A DNA stretch of 64,000 nucleotides from contig CM062292.1 of assembly GCA_031216915.1 (NCBI GenBank), positions 75,188,956-75,252,955 of the forward strand, in the 5' to 3' direction. Under the pieces are notes generated by a model, which was not told the DNA's origin, did no database searches, and saw only the letters and a list, made by a program, of their open reading frames with translations. The position numbers and the translations under genes were made by a program. This document shows, in pieces, positions 31,738 to 42,899 of this stretch. This DNA comes from Pictodentalium vernedei. Taxonomy: Eukaryota; Mollusca; Scaphopoda; Dentaliida; Dentaliidae. Within the stretch, counting starts at the first letter, position 1. Each line of letters opens with the position of its first letter.

Positions 31738-32030
31738 CCCACCGAGCAACGACGAGCAGCTGCCAGCTCCCCAACATCGTAACTCCGCACTGGAGCAAAG
31801 GCAGGGTTAGATTGGTTGAAGACATGCGCACCATCGACGTGCAGTGCGCCTGAGTACACGGCGTCATCGTGCCTCCATGTGGAGAATCGGGGTTAAGTAC
31901 CTTGTCCAAGGAAAAACGCGGGAGTCCGAATCGATCGCTCAGACGGTCACCCATCCGAGGACTAACCGTGCTGGACGTTGCTTAACTTCGGTGATCTGAC
32001 GAGAACCGGTACCCCCGCAACGCCACCCGC
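31738..32030 (-). mobile_element. 5S rRNA-headed SINE, 3'-truncated
   Basis: On the minus strand the head carries TCAGATCACCGAAGTTAAGC and GGTTAGTCCTCGGATGGGTG, the internal control region of 5S rRNA. It then runs into the common SINE body (TGCACGTCGATGGTGCGC). The tail beyond GTTGCTCGGTGGG is missing. Confidence 0.88.
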
Positions 32031-32079
32031 TCCCATATCGCTACTTACTATGTACGTTAATCAAGTACCATCATAAATG

Positions 32080-32400
32080 GTAGGTGTTAAGGTGGATGAC
32101 TCAAAGACCATTTTGGATATTTGTAGTAGTTTTTAGTGATTTAGGTAGTTTTAAGGTTGTTTGTGGTTATTAGATATACACCCATCCAATCGAATACATT
32201 CCAAGAACACATTTTCATTTAAATAGCAAACACGTGCCATCAATGATACCGATATCGCGGCTTGAATATACAAAATGGACGATGGAAGCGCGTGTTATCC
32301 TAATAACACACGCTGCGCATGCGCACTGATATCACGTATCACAATGATAATATCAAAACATGGCCACTCACGTGGGCTATCATGACACACGTTGCACCCA
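32080..32400. repeat. Second copy of the promoter-motif repeat
   Basis: Matches 7300-7590: CCAATCGAATAC, AACACGTGCCATCAATG, AATATACAAAATGGACGA, ACGCTGCGCATGCGCACT and ATATCACGTATCAC. The NRF1-like palindrome is kept, but the CRE sites are lost. Confidence 0.8.
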
Positions 32401-32404
32401 CAAT

Positions 32405-32840
32405 GCCCCGCACATGGCATCAATTATGGTGTCAATAGAGGGTCAATTAAACTAGGTAGATCCATCCCTCGCATACTCCCGCCGCTCCTGTTTCTTCATA
32501 AGAGCAAAATACAACTTTCGTGGTAAATACAATCAAATAAGTCAAACTGTGTATGAGCGTGGATATTTTCCCTATATCTCGATAAATTCTGTCTTTTGAC
32601 TGGTCAGAATGCCGTGGACAAATAGCCATGACAAAGGGTGCGCCCAACATCCAAGGTATATGAGAGCGTGCAACATCCAGGGTGTAAGTGCCCGCGAAAC
32701 ATCGGGAGTATATGGTTTCAATGAAAGCTTTTCGCTTCCGCTCGCTTCATTGTAAAATTCGAACCAAAAAACTCGAAAATAGTCATAAATATCAGAATTC
32801 CGACAATACAATCATAAAAATAAAATAAGAGCAAATAATT
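32405..32840. other. Noncoding stretch
   Basis: Nothing recognised. A small duplication (CAACATCCA(A/G)GGT) lies near 32650. Confidence 0.5.
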
Positions 32841-32908
32841 CGTCCCCCGAGTACCAATGTATTCTATGTGCAAGTAGGCACGTAGAACACATTGGAACTC
32901 AGGGGACG
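32841..32908. repeat. Short palindrome, copy 2 of 2
   Basis: CGTCCCCCGAGTACCAATGT and ACATTGGAACTCAGGGGACG; related to 2435-2502. Confidence 0.8.
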
Positions 32909-32909
32909 A

Positions 32910-33855
32910 TATGTCAGCAAAATACTGTTCACTCGTTTCCTTAACAACCCAAGGGATGTAACTCTATCTGTTGTCTTCTGCGATTATAAAAACAAAATTA
33001 TTATCATGAATTTGGTCCAAATGATTGTGGAGCTGAGAAATGTGTCCACAAATTTATTTCCACTATGTTTGTACTGTGTTTCAAACGGGACAAAAACGTT
33101 ATCCCCGTCAACATGTTTGGTATATGGAGATTTAAATTCCTGGATGTCTCATTTAAACACCTCGCCTGCAGCGTGGTGTTTAAAAACCGACACCCAGGTA
33201 TTAAATTTCCATATGCCATACATGTTGGCGGAGATAACTTATATTCAAAAGATGTTGGGGTGGGGTGGTGTGGGGTGGGGTGGGGGGGGGGCTAGGCTTT
33301 GTAAGGTAAGAAATAAATTAATAGGTAATCAAAAATGTTGGGTGTGGGGGGGGGGGGGGGCTCTAGGCTTTGTAAGGTTAGAATAAAATAATAGTCATTC
33401 AAAATATGTTTGGCAAGTACAGTCTGCTGGTCGTGTTTGGTAGATAATGAAAAAGATATCGTTTTTTGTGCAACATTCAGATTTTATTTCGGAAAATACA
33501 CATTGAAGTTGTTCAAAATGGAACAAATATAATGTGAAACAAAAATATAATTCATTTATAATGTCAAAACCTAAAAAAAGAAGACATTCATCTACTTAGA
33601 GCGGTATGTTAGGACAAAATGCAGCGTATTTGAGACTCTAGACATGGATGCCGACTCCTAAAGAAACAGTATCGTCACTTAAACGCTAATGAAATTAAAT
33701 CGCAAGTCACTGGTTGCCATAGTTTCAGGCTTTTTCGATCAAAAACCAAAACATTTGTAAGGTGATTGTTATGTATTGTTCTTGGAGATGTTAATCATTT
33801 CCTTATGCACAGAACTGTATATAACCTTTAATGATCTGTGTATTTTATGTATATC
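32910..33855. other. Noncoding stretch with G runs
   Basis: A weak inverted pair (TGGAGATTTAAATTCC and GGTATTAAATTTCCATATG near 33125 and 33200) and two G-rich runs (33284, 33345), the latter each followed by GCTAGGCTTTGTAAGGT or CTCTAGGCTTTGTAAGGT (a ~70-base direct duplication). Confidence 0.6.
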
Positions 33856-33859
33856 ATTA

Positions 33860-33970
33860 GTTACACAGTTTGTTGGTGGCCTAATATGGTATATATGGTG
33901 TCAGTTAATTCCAATATGGAATTAACTGACACCATATATACCATATTAGGCCACCATCAAACTGTGTAAC
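33860..33970. repeat. Perfect long palindrome
   Basis: GTTACACAGTTTG to CAAACTGTGTAAC. The inner arms GGCCTAATATGGTATATATG and complement are exact, meeting at AATTCCAATATGGAATT. Confidence 0.92.
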
Positions 33971-34066
33971 CAATATATCTTACCGACTGCTGCATCGATG
34001 CACAGAACTAATAACAACAGCGATCAAAAATAAATGAGAGAATTCTCACAATATGTTCACGTGTCT

Positions 34067-34118
34067 TTGCCTTGTTACAATTTATGGGAGAGTGCCTCAT
34101 AAACTGTAACAAGGCAAA
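34067..34118. repeat. Short hairpin, family of 1853-2290
   Basis: TGCCTTGTTACAATTTATG...CATAAACTGTAACAAGGCA, with GGGAGAGTGCC in the loop. Confidence 0.8.
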
Positions 34119-34119
34119 T

Positions 34120-34415
34120 TCATACATACCAAACAGTTTCATTTCGAAGTTAACATGACACACACATCCACAGAATATGAAGCCATTTAAGTTGCCTTAC
34201 CACACTCAATCTTTCAACTTGAAGCGTTTATCGGCTGCCGCCATTTTGAATAATCAATGAACAAAGGGGAGATTACCCATAGCTGTTAGCGTCGTATATT
34301 GATGTTGACAGGCAGTATATGGTTTTATATACAGTCTGCATGTGACGTCTTTGAACCAATGAAATTCCCAGATACTTGTGGGAGGTAAGATGTATGTACA
34401 TTCTATCGAACCTAA
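34120..34415. other. Noncoding stretch
   Basis: Nothing recognised. Confidence 0.5.
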
Positions 34416-34419
34416 GCTA

Positions 34420-34504
34420 TGTGTTTGAGACAAACATTGAAAATATTTAGTAGTTCATGAATTTATTTTGCAAGTATCGTCTGCTACCCGCAATGGGTAA
34501 AGGG
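34420..34504. mobile_element. Right-end fragment of a subtype-B TTAA MITE
   Basis: AGCTATGTGTTTGAGAC, TTTTGCAAGTATCGTCTGC and GGGTAAAGGG followed by TTAA match the right arm of the intact copy at 60041-60285. The left half is gone. Confidence 0.75.
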
Positions 34505-34794
34505 TTAAGTATGGCCATTTCCAGCTACTGATACAGTATGATGATCATGCGAGTAAACAAGTATGTCAGCAAGTAACTTGCATGCTTTACTCTGTCTCAT
34601 ATAATTGATGTGAGTGGGTGTGACAATGTTTGCCTGTTTTTTGGAGCAAGTTTGGTCCTTTGTTAACCCGTATGATACAGTAGTTCAAAAGTAAAACGGT
34701 TAATCGCTCAATTACTTTTTGGATCGATCAAGCTGTTGCTCATCGATTAATCGATTAATCGGTTAACCGTTTCAGCTCTACAAATCAATTGGTC

Positions 34795-35222
34795 ATTCAT
34801 CCAGCACCATTCACAAAAGTCGCCATTCAAAAATATTATATTTTCAATTTTGCCCCAAAACATAACCTACAGTACGTGGAGAGTGTATTATCACTAAATC
34901 ACCCGCCGAGTGGAGATTCCACCCAAGCAATAATTGCAAATATCTTGCAAAGCATAACCAGCACAAGCAAAGTTTCAGCCAGTGGACCTCCGGGTTAAAC
35001 CCGGAGGTCCATTGGCTGGAACATTGTTTGTGTTTTTTGTCGATATGTACAAAATTTAAAAGTTATAACTTGGGTGATAACTCCACTCCGCGGGTGATTT
35101 AGTTACAATCCACTCTCCACGTACTGTATGACCCCAATTGGAAGGAGCCCATCGTGATCCTTATAATAAGAGAGTTTCAGACAAAAAAATGAATTTCTCA
35201 GTTGTCGTGTTAGGTAAAGGTG
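34795..35222. mobile_element. Subtype-B TTAA MITE split by a TA element
   Basis: The left part (CAAAAGTCGCCATTC, CAAAACATAACC) and right part (TGACCCCAATTGG, TTGTCGTGTTAGGTAAAGG) are the two halves of a diverged subtype-B element. The interrupter (34870-35126) sits at the TA of the usual phrase AACCTATGACCCC. Terminal TTAA duplications are no longer clear. Confidence 0.75.
34870..35126. mobile_element. TA-flanked MITE with CAGTACGTGGAGAGTG ends (family T, copy 1)
   Basis: TA on each side (34868-34869, 35127-35128). Inverted ends CAGTACGTGGAGAGTG run on imperfectly for ~47 bases (ATCACTAAATCACCCGC). Its centre is TGGACCTCCGGGTT/AACCCGGAGGTCCA. TA target sites point to a Tc1/mariner-type mobiliser. 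Confidence 0.88.
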
Positions 35223-35340
35223 TCATAGTCCTCAGTGGAAATCATATAAAAATACTCCAAAGTCACATATTGTCCCTTGAGTGGAACATGACGTCATCTG
35301 CAATACTAGGGCATTGAATGAGGGGTTTTATACTACTCAA

Positions 35341-35491
35341 GAGGGGGTGGGGACTCAGTGGTTAGAGAATTGGTTTTTTAAACTGAAAGATCGAAGGTTC
35401 GTTACTGACCAGCGCTCGTTGCGTCCTTGAGCAAGACAATCCAGATTGTTCATGTGCGGGCACGGCAGTGATGCTTACTAAGGCGTACTGC
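35341..35491 (+). mobile_element. tRNA-headed SINE (Lys-like head), 3'-truncated
   Basis: Head: GACTCAGTGGTTAGAGA (A box), anticodon arm TTGGTTTTTTAAACTGA (loop TTTTTAA, Lys-like), and GAAGGTTCGTTACTG (B box). It then enters the common body up to ACTAAGGCGTACTGCA, where it stops. Confidence 0.8.
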
Positions 35492-35494
35492 ATT

Positions 35495-35850
35495 TTTCTC
35501 ATTTTTTGTGTGAAACAATGCGACATGCAGTTGGCTAGTTGGTGGGATCGTAAATTTAGGAGTATAATTATATATAGACGATATCTAGAGTTTTTCCGTG
35601 GAAACCGAAAATTATCTCATGAGTGACCGGGACAAATGGTTATTTTTCGTGCGCGCTTGCGCTATCAACTCAAAAACACTAGATTTTCTTTTTATTGTAC
35701 GTTTTTTATAAGAATCTGATAATTCCACTAGTTCCAATCTTTGATTGATGCATGAAAGTAAACAGCGCATTGAATCATTGAAACAAGGAAGTGATTTGAT
35801 TGATACTTGGAACATATAGCGTCTTGCGATCTATTTCAGTTGGCGGGTTT
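35495..35850. other. Noncoding stretch
   Basis: CTCAAAAACACTAGATTT (near 35669) is repeated near 36037 beyond the next palindrome. Nothing else recognised. Confidence 0.5.
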
Positions 35851-35968
35851 CTAGTCAAAACATGGCCTGAAAGTCCGTAATATAAGTTTTTTGGTTTGGT
35901 ACGTCCTTTTAAAGGACGTACCAAACCACAAACTTATATTACGGACTTTCAGGCCATGTTTGGACTAG
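35851..35968. repeat. Long palindrome
   Basis: CATGGCCTGAAAGTCCGTAA and complement; the centre GGTACGTCCTTTTAAAGGAC continues symmetrically. Nearly perfect ~55-base arms. Confidence 0.9.
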
Positions 35969-35986
35969 GGGGTTTTATGCATCAAT

Positions 35987-36122
35987 TCAAGGTGAATACG
36001 TGTTGAATTATTGCTGGAAATGATCGCTATCCACTCAAAAACACTATATTTACTTTTCATTACACGCTTTTGAGAACAAATTGATCATTTCCAGTGATAA
36101 TTTGACTCGTATTCACCTTGAA
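35987..36122. repeat. Inverted repeat with ~50-base loop
   Basis: TTCAAGGTGAATACG, TTATTGCTGGAAATGATC and the complements GATCATTTCCAGTGATAA, CGTATTCACCTTGAA. Confidence 0.82.
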
Positions 36123-36329
36123 GTGATACTTTGAAAGCCGCCGTTTTGAATGATACCGTGAAAGTGAAAATTTCTATATCTTCACAATGGGGGATACAAT
36201 TTCTATCTTTCGGCAAGTTCTTCGATAATCTATCGTTTAGCGTATAATAAAATTGGAAACGTCTCCAAGATGTATTCGTTTCATGATACTCAGTGGCAAA
36301 GCAAATAAAATAGTTTGTTTTGGACGGAT

Positions 36330-36410
36330 GTGACAACCGTTGCTTATTTTATCGGTTCATAACGAATGTCGAATAAGGCACTGGGAATAAGTAATGATTG
36401 TCACGTCCTA
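36330..36410. repeat. Half of the GTGACAACCG palindrome family
   Basis: TGTGACAACCGTTGCTTATT, ATCGGTTCATAACGAATGTC and TGATTGTCACG match the palindrome at 56394-56491, but the left inner arm is missing. Confidence 0.7.
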
Positions 36411-36512
36411 TGATTTGGACTGAACAAAAGTTGATGCACTGATGAATTCTCAGTATATGTGGCTTTTATTTCGAGATCTGACCCATTTTTCGACCATTAA
36501 CTCACACTTTAA

Positions 36513-36753
36513 CCCTTTACCCAACGAATCGACCGCATCCGCCCGCGTAATATGCAAATTCAGCAGTTGAAAAAAAAATTACTTTTCAAAAAATTCAACA
36601 AAACCGTATCATGTGACCCCTCGTTGGAATGAGCTCGTAGAGCTCATTCCAACGAGGGGTCACATGATATGGTTTTGTTGAAATTTGTTGAAACATTTAA
36701 ATAAATGATATTTAAAATAATAAATTTTGATATCGTCTGCGTTGGGAAAAGGG
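36513..36753. mobile_element. TTAA-flanked palindromic MITE, subtype A (copy 3)
   Basis: TTAA at 36509-36512 and 36754-36757. Ends are CCCTTTACCCAACG and GTTGGGAAAAGGG. Centre CATTCCAACGAGGGGTCACA; same orientation as copy 1. Confidence 0.88.
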
Positions 36754-36759
36754 TTAAAG

Positions 36760-37540
36760 GCGATAAGGCTCGATCATTTAATAACATTGTGGATGTAGGT
36801 CCGGGTCAGCGCATTTATATCGGTGCGTGAAACTTTAGCCCATAACCAATGGTCACCAGCTTTAATTTCATACGCTACGTTCCGTAACAAGATGGCTCAT
36901 AAATGATGAAACGCGGTTTCAGAGATTTTGATTATTGAATGTTTCAAAGTGTTTACTTTAATGGGGACTATTTAAAAGAGCAGACGGTCTGTAAAACGCT
37001 GTTTTAGCAATGCAATTCGAGAGGTGTAGAAACTCTATTTCTTATCGTTCCATTTAGGCATGTAATATAGGATTTTGCATCAATTGAAAATGGGATTTTC
37101 AACTCGTCTCGAGTTTACAGTGATATTACCGAAACTCCTCCTGTAAATTAGGTCTGGACTCAATCAAACGCTCGGTCCAGATCCTATTTCTTGAACTCGA
37201 AAATTTACTCGTTCTGTACATTTCACTAGAAACTGGAGACTTGGTGGACATCCTCCTTTATTACACAATTACTGTCGTGTTGCATTTGTAGATAAACAAC
37301 ACGCGTAATTTGGACACGCGTAATGACATAATTTCGATATGAAAACAGTTCTGTTTAAAACTTGACGATTATCCCTTTCAATAGAACGCCCTATATGATC
37401 GAAAGGATTTCAAATTTGATGCGATTCTATACGAAATTTATGAATACAGGTAAACCTCGAATCTTTTTCATTGAACTTCTTTAATAAATTTCGCTTATAA
37501 TCGCGTCTTAGTATAGATCCTCCGTATTCTGATTGATTCT
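36760..37540. other. Noncoding stretch
   Basis: Nothing recognised apart from a weak inverted pair near 37090-37210 (TTTTCAACTCGTCTCGAGTT). Confidence 0.5.
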
Positions 37541-37543
37541 TAA

Positions 37544-37785
37544 CCCCTTAGATGCTGTTGGCGGATATTCGTGCCCAGGGCAGGATTTCTCTTGTCACTG
37601 AAATATGTGTAATTTGGGCATATTTAATCTAAATTCCATCCAGTAAATTGAATAGATTTTTTCACCGATAATTTCTTGAATTAAATTAAGACGAAGTTTT
37701 CATCAGGTCTAGTCTTGGCTGCTGCACAGCAGCCATGCCTAGATTTTGATGAAAAATATCTTAAAAATACCCAGCGGGTTAAGAG
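37544..37785. mobile_element. TTAA-flanked palindromic MITE, second family (copy 2)
   Basis: TTAA at 37540-37543 and 37786-37789. Starts CCCCTTAGATGCTGTTGG, centre TAGTCTTGGCTGCTGCACAG, end CAGCGGGTTAAGAG. Pairs with 22464-22703. Confidence 0.85.
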
Positions 37786-37791
37786 TTAATG

Positions 37792-38780
37792 TAAGTACTG
37801 TGTGTAGTAGTAATTCCTGGGTTTCCTCAGGAGTTTTCAGAACTCTTTTACTTTTTTCGCTATTTCCCCAGTGGTATCGATTAATGAGATCATGTAGTTA
37901 TTTAGAAAGTTTCCGATGTCATAAATATTCTCTTAAATGGGATAGTTTATTTAATCATAGATTTGAAAATAAACCTTTTGTCTAACAACTTGACGTGTAA
38001 ATTTTTCCGATTCGGTTATTCAAGCAAACAAAAATGTCGTCTCATTAAAATGTTTAAAATGTGTAAATAAAATGAAGTAAAACACAGAAAAAGAAAGAAA
38101 ACAAATGATAAAAATATCAATTTAAAGAAAAAAAAGTCATTTTGGCATTTTAATGTACACCGAACAAGAAGAGTATAATGCAATTTAATTAACAAAATCT
38201 TGCGACATAAATAACTAAATTGTGACTTTTCAAAATATGTACGGTGATTACGTCATCAATCTGTCCCAGTTACTGTCTATCTGAAATAAATTAAATAAAA
38301 CCGCTGTTAATAAAAACATAAACCGCATTTGAAGAAGTTTTCATCTCTTAATGATGAGCAAAAGCCCAGTAATTACAAAGTAAACATTTCAGTCGGTCTC
38401 AATATTAGCAAACTGTGCACAAATCCTTTCACCCTTACCGGTGAAATTTGGGCGAGTGCACAAACGTGCTCACGAGATGTGATAAACGTCCTGGTTAACC
38501 ACAAAAATGTACAAATATTCTTTTTGTTCCAGCTATAGATATTCCAATCAAAAAGTATAAATTAGTCTTGAAAACATCAAGATATTAACGCAATTAGTGA
38601 AACTACGTGGCGTAACTTTAAGACTAAAACACTGGTGAGTCTTCATTTATAATATTTAGTAAACGATCATGTTTAACAGTAATGGTAATGCCATCAAACA
38701 TTCGGTTTAATAAAGTCTCGATTGCGAAAATCTTTTTTCTTGATTCAAAGAAAATGAATTATATTATTATGCTATTTTTG
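37792..38780. other. AT-rich noncoding stretch
   Basis: A small inverted pair lies near 38415-38470 (CTGTGCACAAATCC..GAGTGCACAAACG). No exon recognised. Confidence 0.5.
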
Positions 38781-38786
38781 ATTCAA

Positions 38787-38865
38787 TCGAATGGAACATT
38801 TCCGTTGGTTGGAAAAGCGAACCGTATAGGTTCGCTTTTCCAACCAACGGAAATATTCCATCGGA
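38787..38865. repeat. Perfect palindrome
   Basis: TTCCGTTGGTTGGAAAAGCG and its complement around CCGTATAGG. Only one or two arm mismatches. Confidence 0.9.
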
Positions 38866-38984
38866 CTGAATCTGCAGACTATTTGAGGGCTAGACTGGTT
38901 ACAGGCTATCGGAACCTAAGGTTCGTTTAAGAATTTGACTGGTGGCTTCAGAGGCTGGCAAGGTGGGTTAAGAATGCGAAGTGC

Positions 38985-39205
38985 ACTCAACAAAAACAAC
39001 AACAACAAAAACAACAACAACAAAAACAATAACAAAAAAACGACAAAAACAGCAACAAAAAACAACAAAAACAGCAACAAAAAAACAACAACAAAAAAAC
39101 AACAACAAAAAACAACAACAAAACAACAACGAAAACAAAAACAACAAAACAAAACAACAAAATAAAACAACAAAACAAAACAAAACAACAAAACAAAACA
39201 ACTAA
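38985..39205. repeat. (CAA)n/(CAAAA)n simple repeat
   Basis: About 220 bases of A and C only, apart from a few G and T. Lys/Asn-rich and Phe/Val-rich frames over it are composition artefacts. Confidence 0.95.
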
Positions 39206-39214
39206 CTATATACT

Positions 39215-39605
39215 TTTTATTTATTAAGGTTTAACGACACTTTAACAGCCATGGACATATCGTGTCGGTGACAGTTTTTTGGTGGAGGAAGCCAAAGTAC
39301 CCGGAGTGAACCACCGAGCAACGACGAATTGCTGCCAGATCCCCATCATCGTAACTCCGCACTGCAACACAGGCAGGGTTAGATTGGCTGAAGACATGCT
39401 CACCATCGACGTGCAGTACGCTTTAGTGCACGGCGTCGTCGTGCCCTCATGTGGACAAGCGGGGTTAAGTGCCTTGCCCAAGGACACAACGCGGGAGTCC
39501 GAATCGATCGCTCAGACGGTAATCCATCCAAGGACATACCGGGCTCGACGTTGCTTTACTTCGGCGATCTCATGAGAACCGGTTACCGCAACGCCACCAC
39601 GCACC
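39215..39605 (-). mobile_element. 5S rRNA-headed SINE, near full length
   Basis: Minus strand: head with GTTCTCATGAGATCGCCGAAG and GTATGTCCTTGGATGG, then the body (GCACGTCGATGGTGAGC, GGGAGCTGG-like, TCCTCCACC) and a tail ending in AATAAATAAAA. It shares body and tail with the tRNA-headed copies. Confidence 0.88.
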
Positions 39606-39609
39606 CGGG

Positions 39610-40078
39610 TCGCTAGTGACACAATCTGAAGTATATACCTCTTAGCTGTGCACAACCACCTACTACGGAATAACAACATAACACATCAATACGTTACCGA
39701 TGTGCTCTCTTATTCTTCTGTAACATAGTAGAGCAGCCAGGTTAAAAAAACACATTCTAATGACATTTTCGTGTTTATGGCAAATTCTTTCCGCCATCAA
39801 ATTCTGCAATGAATACTCTGGACGAGCTGCTCGGATGCCCATCTGGATTTTGACATTCAAGGTTGTTCTAAAGTCACAAACTATCAGAAAAGTCAATTTG
39901 ATGGGTATTGTCAGATATCGTCACATGACCCCACAATTTGTCACATTTTCGAACATTTTCAACATTGTGGGAAGACAGTAAAGATAAATAAGATGATTTA
40001 TTGAAAGAGCTCAGGAAAACTCCCAACAAAATAGGACATCCTGTCCAGTTTCCACACATTTGTCAGCACGTTTGTCTT
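39610..40078. other. Noncoding stretch
   Basis: Nothing recognised. Confidence 0.5.
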
Positions 40079-40081
40079 TAA

Positions 40082-40321
40082 CCCTTTACCCACCGTAGAG
40101 AATATCAATTTTTTAAATTTTATTGCTATTTTTTAAACTTTTTCAAAAATATTTCAACCAAACCCTATCATGTGACCCCCTCATTCGAACGAGTTCGATG
40201 AGCTCGTTCCATTGAGGGGTCACATGATATGTTTTTTTAAATATTTTGAAAAATTAATTTTTTTCAACTGCTCAATTTGCAAATTACGCAGGCGGATGCG
40301 GGCGATTCGCTAAGTAAAGGT
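40082..40321. mobile_element. TTAA-flanked palindromic MITE, subtype A (copy 4)
   Basis: TTAA at 40078-40081 and 40322-40325. Left CCCTTTACCCACCG, right GATTCGCTAAGTAAAGGT. Contains GGCGGATGCGGGCGA. Orientation as copy 2. Confidence 0.85.
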
Positions 40322-40325
40322 TTAA

Positions 40326-40790
40326 GTGCTTTTGTGCAGTGTTCACGCTGTTGGGTGCCATTTGCACAAAACAAATTCGTTTAGCACCAACATTTGGCAC
40401 GAAAATATGCGTCTGGTACGTTCCAAAGGCTTTGTGGCTTATTATATCAGCAGGTCGTTTTCGACAAAATCGGTCTGACGACACAGGTGAGACAGAATTC
40501 ACGAATTCAAATAATCCACTGGTTTAATTTTTCCTCTGTGTTATGGATCAACTGAATTAATAGTTCACCCATTTAATCTGATTCTTATCAAATATTTCAT
40601 TGTTAATTCAATCTTCTTTATCTTGCTTAATCTTGTTTTTATAAACCGTCCGGAAGATAATCAATTATTTGCTAGTAGTTTATTTTTAGTGAATAAACAG
40701 TGAGTAAATAATGATCATGAAATTATTTTGTGAATGTTAAAATAGCTTTTCACTTTTTTATTTATATTTTTATCATTTGTGTTTTTTGAC
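40326..40790. other. AT-rich noncoding stretch
   Basis: Nothing recognised. Confidence 0.5.
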
Positions 40791-40797
40791 AACTTAA

Positions 40798-41030
40798 CCC
40801 TTTAAACACGGGTGGTATCTTCCATGCCAGTTAAATGGCAGAAATTGTAAGAGTCCATATCCATTATTTGGGGGTAGAGCAATTAATATTTTCAACGTGC
40901 AGCCTTCAGGCTGCACGTTGAAAATATAAATTTTTCTACCACACACGTTCACTTAGTTGCCATCCTACTTAATGAAATTATGACGTACCCTGTTGCTGAA
41001 CAGGAAAAACGGCTTCTCGTGTTGAAAGAG
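40798..41030. mobile_element. TTAA-flanked palindromic MITE, third family
   Basis: TTAA at 40794-40797 and 41031-41034. Ends CCCTTTAAACACGGG and CGTGTTGAAAGAG. Centre ACGTGCAGCC/GGCTGCACGT, flanked by TATTTTCA and TGAAAATA. Single copy here. Confidence 0.8.
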
Positions 41031-41034
41031 TTAA

Positions 41035-41216
41035 GTACTAAAAGAGTCAGGTTATACTAAATTAAGACATCGTGCTTTGAGTGAAACAAGGTGCAATCTG
41101 CAATACTGTAGAATTGTTGTTGGCACCTTGTTGCACTCAAATGGCGATACATGGTTATTTTTTTCTCATTGGCAATTGGATTCCATTTGATACTAAAATC
41201 TTTCATTTTGCAACAA

Positions 41217-41277
<61 letters not shown>

Positions 41278-42230
41278 CTTTCGCGCCAGCGTGGGTACTG
41301 TTGCTGTGTTCATTTTAGATTGCCAATCCCTTCTCTAACTGACACGCTACCTACAGAATATGAATATCGGAAAACACATACTGAGCAAAATGAAATAACA
41401 GCTTTTTGTTTTAATGCTTGAGAAGTGGCGATTGACGACTTAATGATATAAGCAGTCCACTGACCCATGCATCATCTTTTCTTGAGTTATCTCCCTTTAA
41501 ATGAGTATATGAGCGAATAAAGCTAGATTCTTCTTGTTACTTTGAATAGACGAAAAAATAGACAGATGTCTGTTGTTTTCGTATGTTAAAAGTTACACAA
41601 GTAAACTCTCGCTATATATCGGTATCACACCTTCCCACACTATGTAAGCGTCAACTTTGGCTCTTTGTTTAGCATATGGGCTTTTCCAGTAATTTGTAAT
41701 TTGCAAGTTTTTATTTTTCCCAGGAAAAACTGCATCAAATGTCATCATGCGCACTCTGTTGTTTTTATGAACAGGAAAAAGTTACAGAACATCAAAAGAT
41801 GGTAAAATACGCCGTTTTCTTATTTTTTAAATGGTTTTCAACAGAGAATAATATCCCAAGGTTCAAACTGATTAGGAAAAATATTGTACAAAGCCACCCT
41901 TTATATTTTTATACTGCTCTTCATGAAAATGCCCGAAGATTGTAAAATGATGCGCACATAGATAATTAAAATTCGCTCACATTTCGAAATTTTAATATGA
42001 AATTCACGTACCCTTAGGGTTACATTTTCTGACAACTTTGGGGAATTAAGGGGAGCTAACTTTTCTGAAAAACTTTTCCAATGACGAAAATCGACAACGA
42101 CTCTTACCAGAACATTGGTATAGTTACTCTCCTCTACCAGTCTCTCATAACCGCAGGACAAACTTTTGCATGCGGGATGAAGCGAGTATCGACCTTCTCA
42201 GAGCTAGCGTGTGATTGAGATCACCACATC
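41035..42230. other. Noncoding stretch
   Basis: Contains the (AAT)n tract at 41214-41275 and a short inverted pair (GGTGCAATCTGCAA / GGCACCTTGTTGCAC) near 41090-41135. The frames at 41739 and 41901 show no motif. Confidence 0.5.
41214..41275. repeat. (AAT)n microsatellite
   Basis: About 20 uninterrupted AAT units. Confidence 0.97.
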
Positions 42231-42233
42231 CAG

Positions 42234-42419
42234 TCAATATGTCTGTGTGACTCCAATGGCAATGTCGAATCCACACAAGGCCACCATCTCCCATGCTTGC
42301 GACAAATACTGTCTCAAAGCTGCAATAGCATTTGACATGAATGTGGCCAAATCTGACTTGTTCTCAAGCAATGAAATAAATCGCGTTGGGAGTTCTCTGA
42401 AACGCTGTAATTTTTTCAT
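42234..42419 (-). pseudogene. Possible remnant of an XPG/PIN-like transposon protein
   Basis: A 61-codon frame contains RFRELPTRFISLLENKSDLA and ends near ALCGFDIAI. The first part is reminiscent of the segment just before the acidic nuclease motifs in proteins related to the one at 46017-50320 (there: FFPRKANKADLATAI). Flanking sequence does not extend the match in any frame, so it is at best a short fossil. Chance resemblance is quite possible. Confidence 0.25.
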
Positions 42420-42619
42420 TTTCGATACTTTTTTAATAGCTAGAAATGTTTTTCAAATGAAAGGAATTAATTTGGGTGTACTTCAAATTACTTTTTCTGT
42501 GTCGAGAAATCTGATGCGTTCTTGTGGTAGTTTATCGAATTTTAGGTTGTACCATCATCAAGGTTGCTAGATTACACGTGACTCTCGTCCATGCCAACAG
42601 GCCTATATTTACATATTAA

Positions 42620-42863
42620 CCGTTTACCTAACATGAAAAGCAGACGACACTTGCAAAAAAAAATTCTTGAATAATTAATTTTTTTCATTTTTTGTCTCAA
42701 AAACATAGGTTATGACCCCTCGTTGGAACGAGCTCGACGAGCTCGTTCCAACGAGGGGTCATAACCTATGTTTTGGAGACAAAAAATGATAATATTTTGA
42801 AAATTAATTGGCGATTTTTGAGAATAGCGCTGGCCGGTTTTGGCCGTTACGTTGGGTAAAGGG
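42620..42863. mobile_element. TTAA-flanked palindromic MITE, subtype B (copy 1)
   Basis: TTAA at 42616-42619 and 42864-42867. Starts CCGTTTACCTAACATG and ends GTTGGGTAAAGGG. Perfect centre GTTGGAACGAGCTCG + complement, inside AACATAGGTTATGACC and complement. The arms (GCAGACGACACTTGC; GGCCGGTTTTGGCCGTTACG) differ from subtype A. Confidence 0.9.
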
Positions 42864-42899
42864 TTAACCGTTTCTGGCTACCTTCCCTCATCCACTATA

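Noticed and set aside
38935-39205. Asn/Lys-rich and Phe/Val-rich proteins on both strands
   Set aside because: They are translations of a (CAA)n/(CAAAA)n simple repeat.
42211-42570. 119-codon plus-strand ORF
   Set aside because: No recognisable domain; the minus strand of the same DNA holds the only (weak) family-like words.
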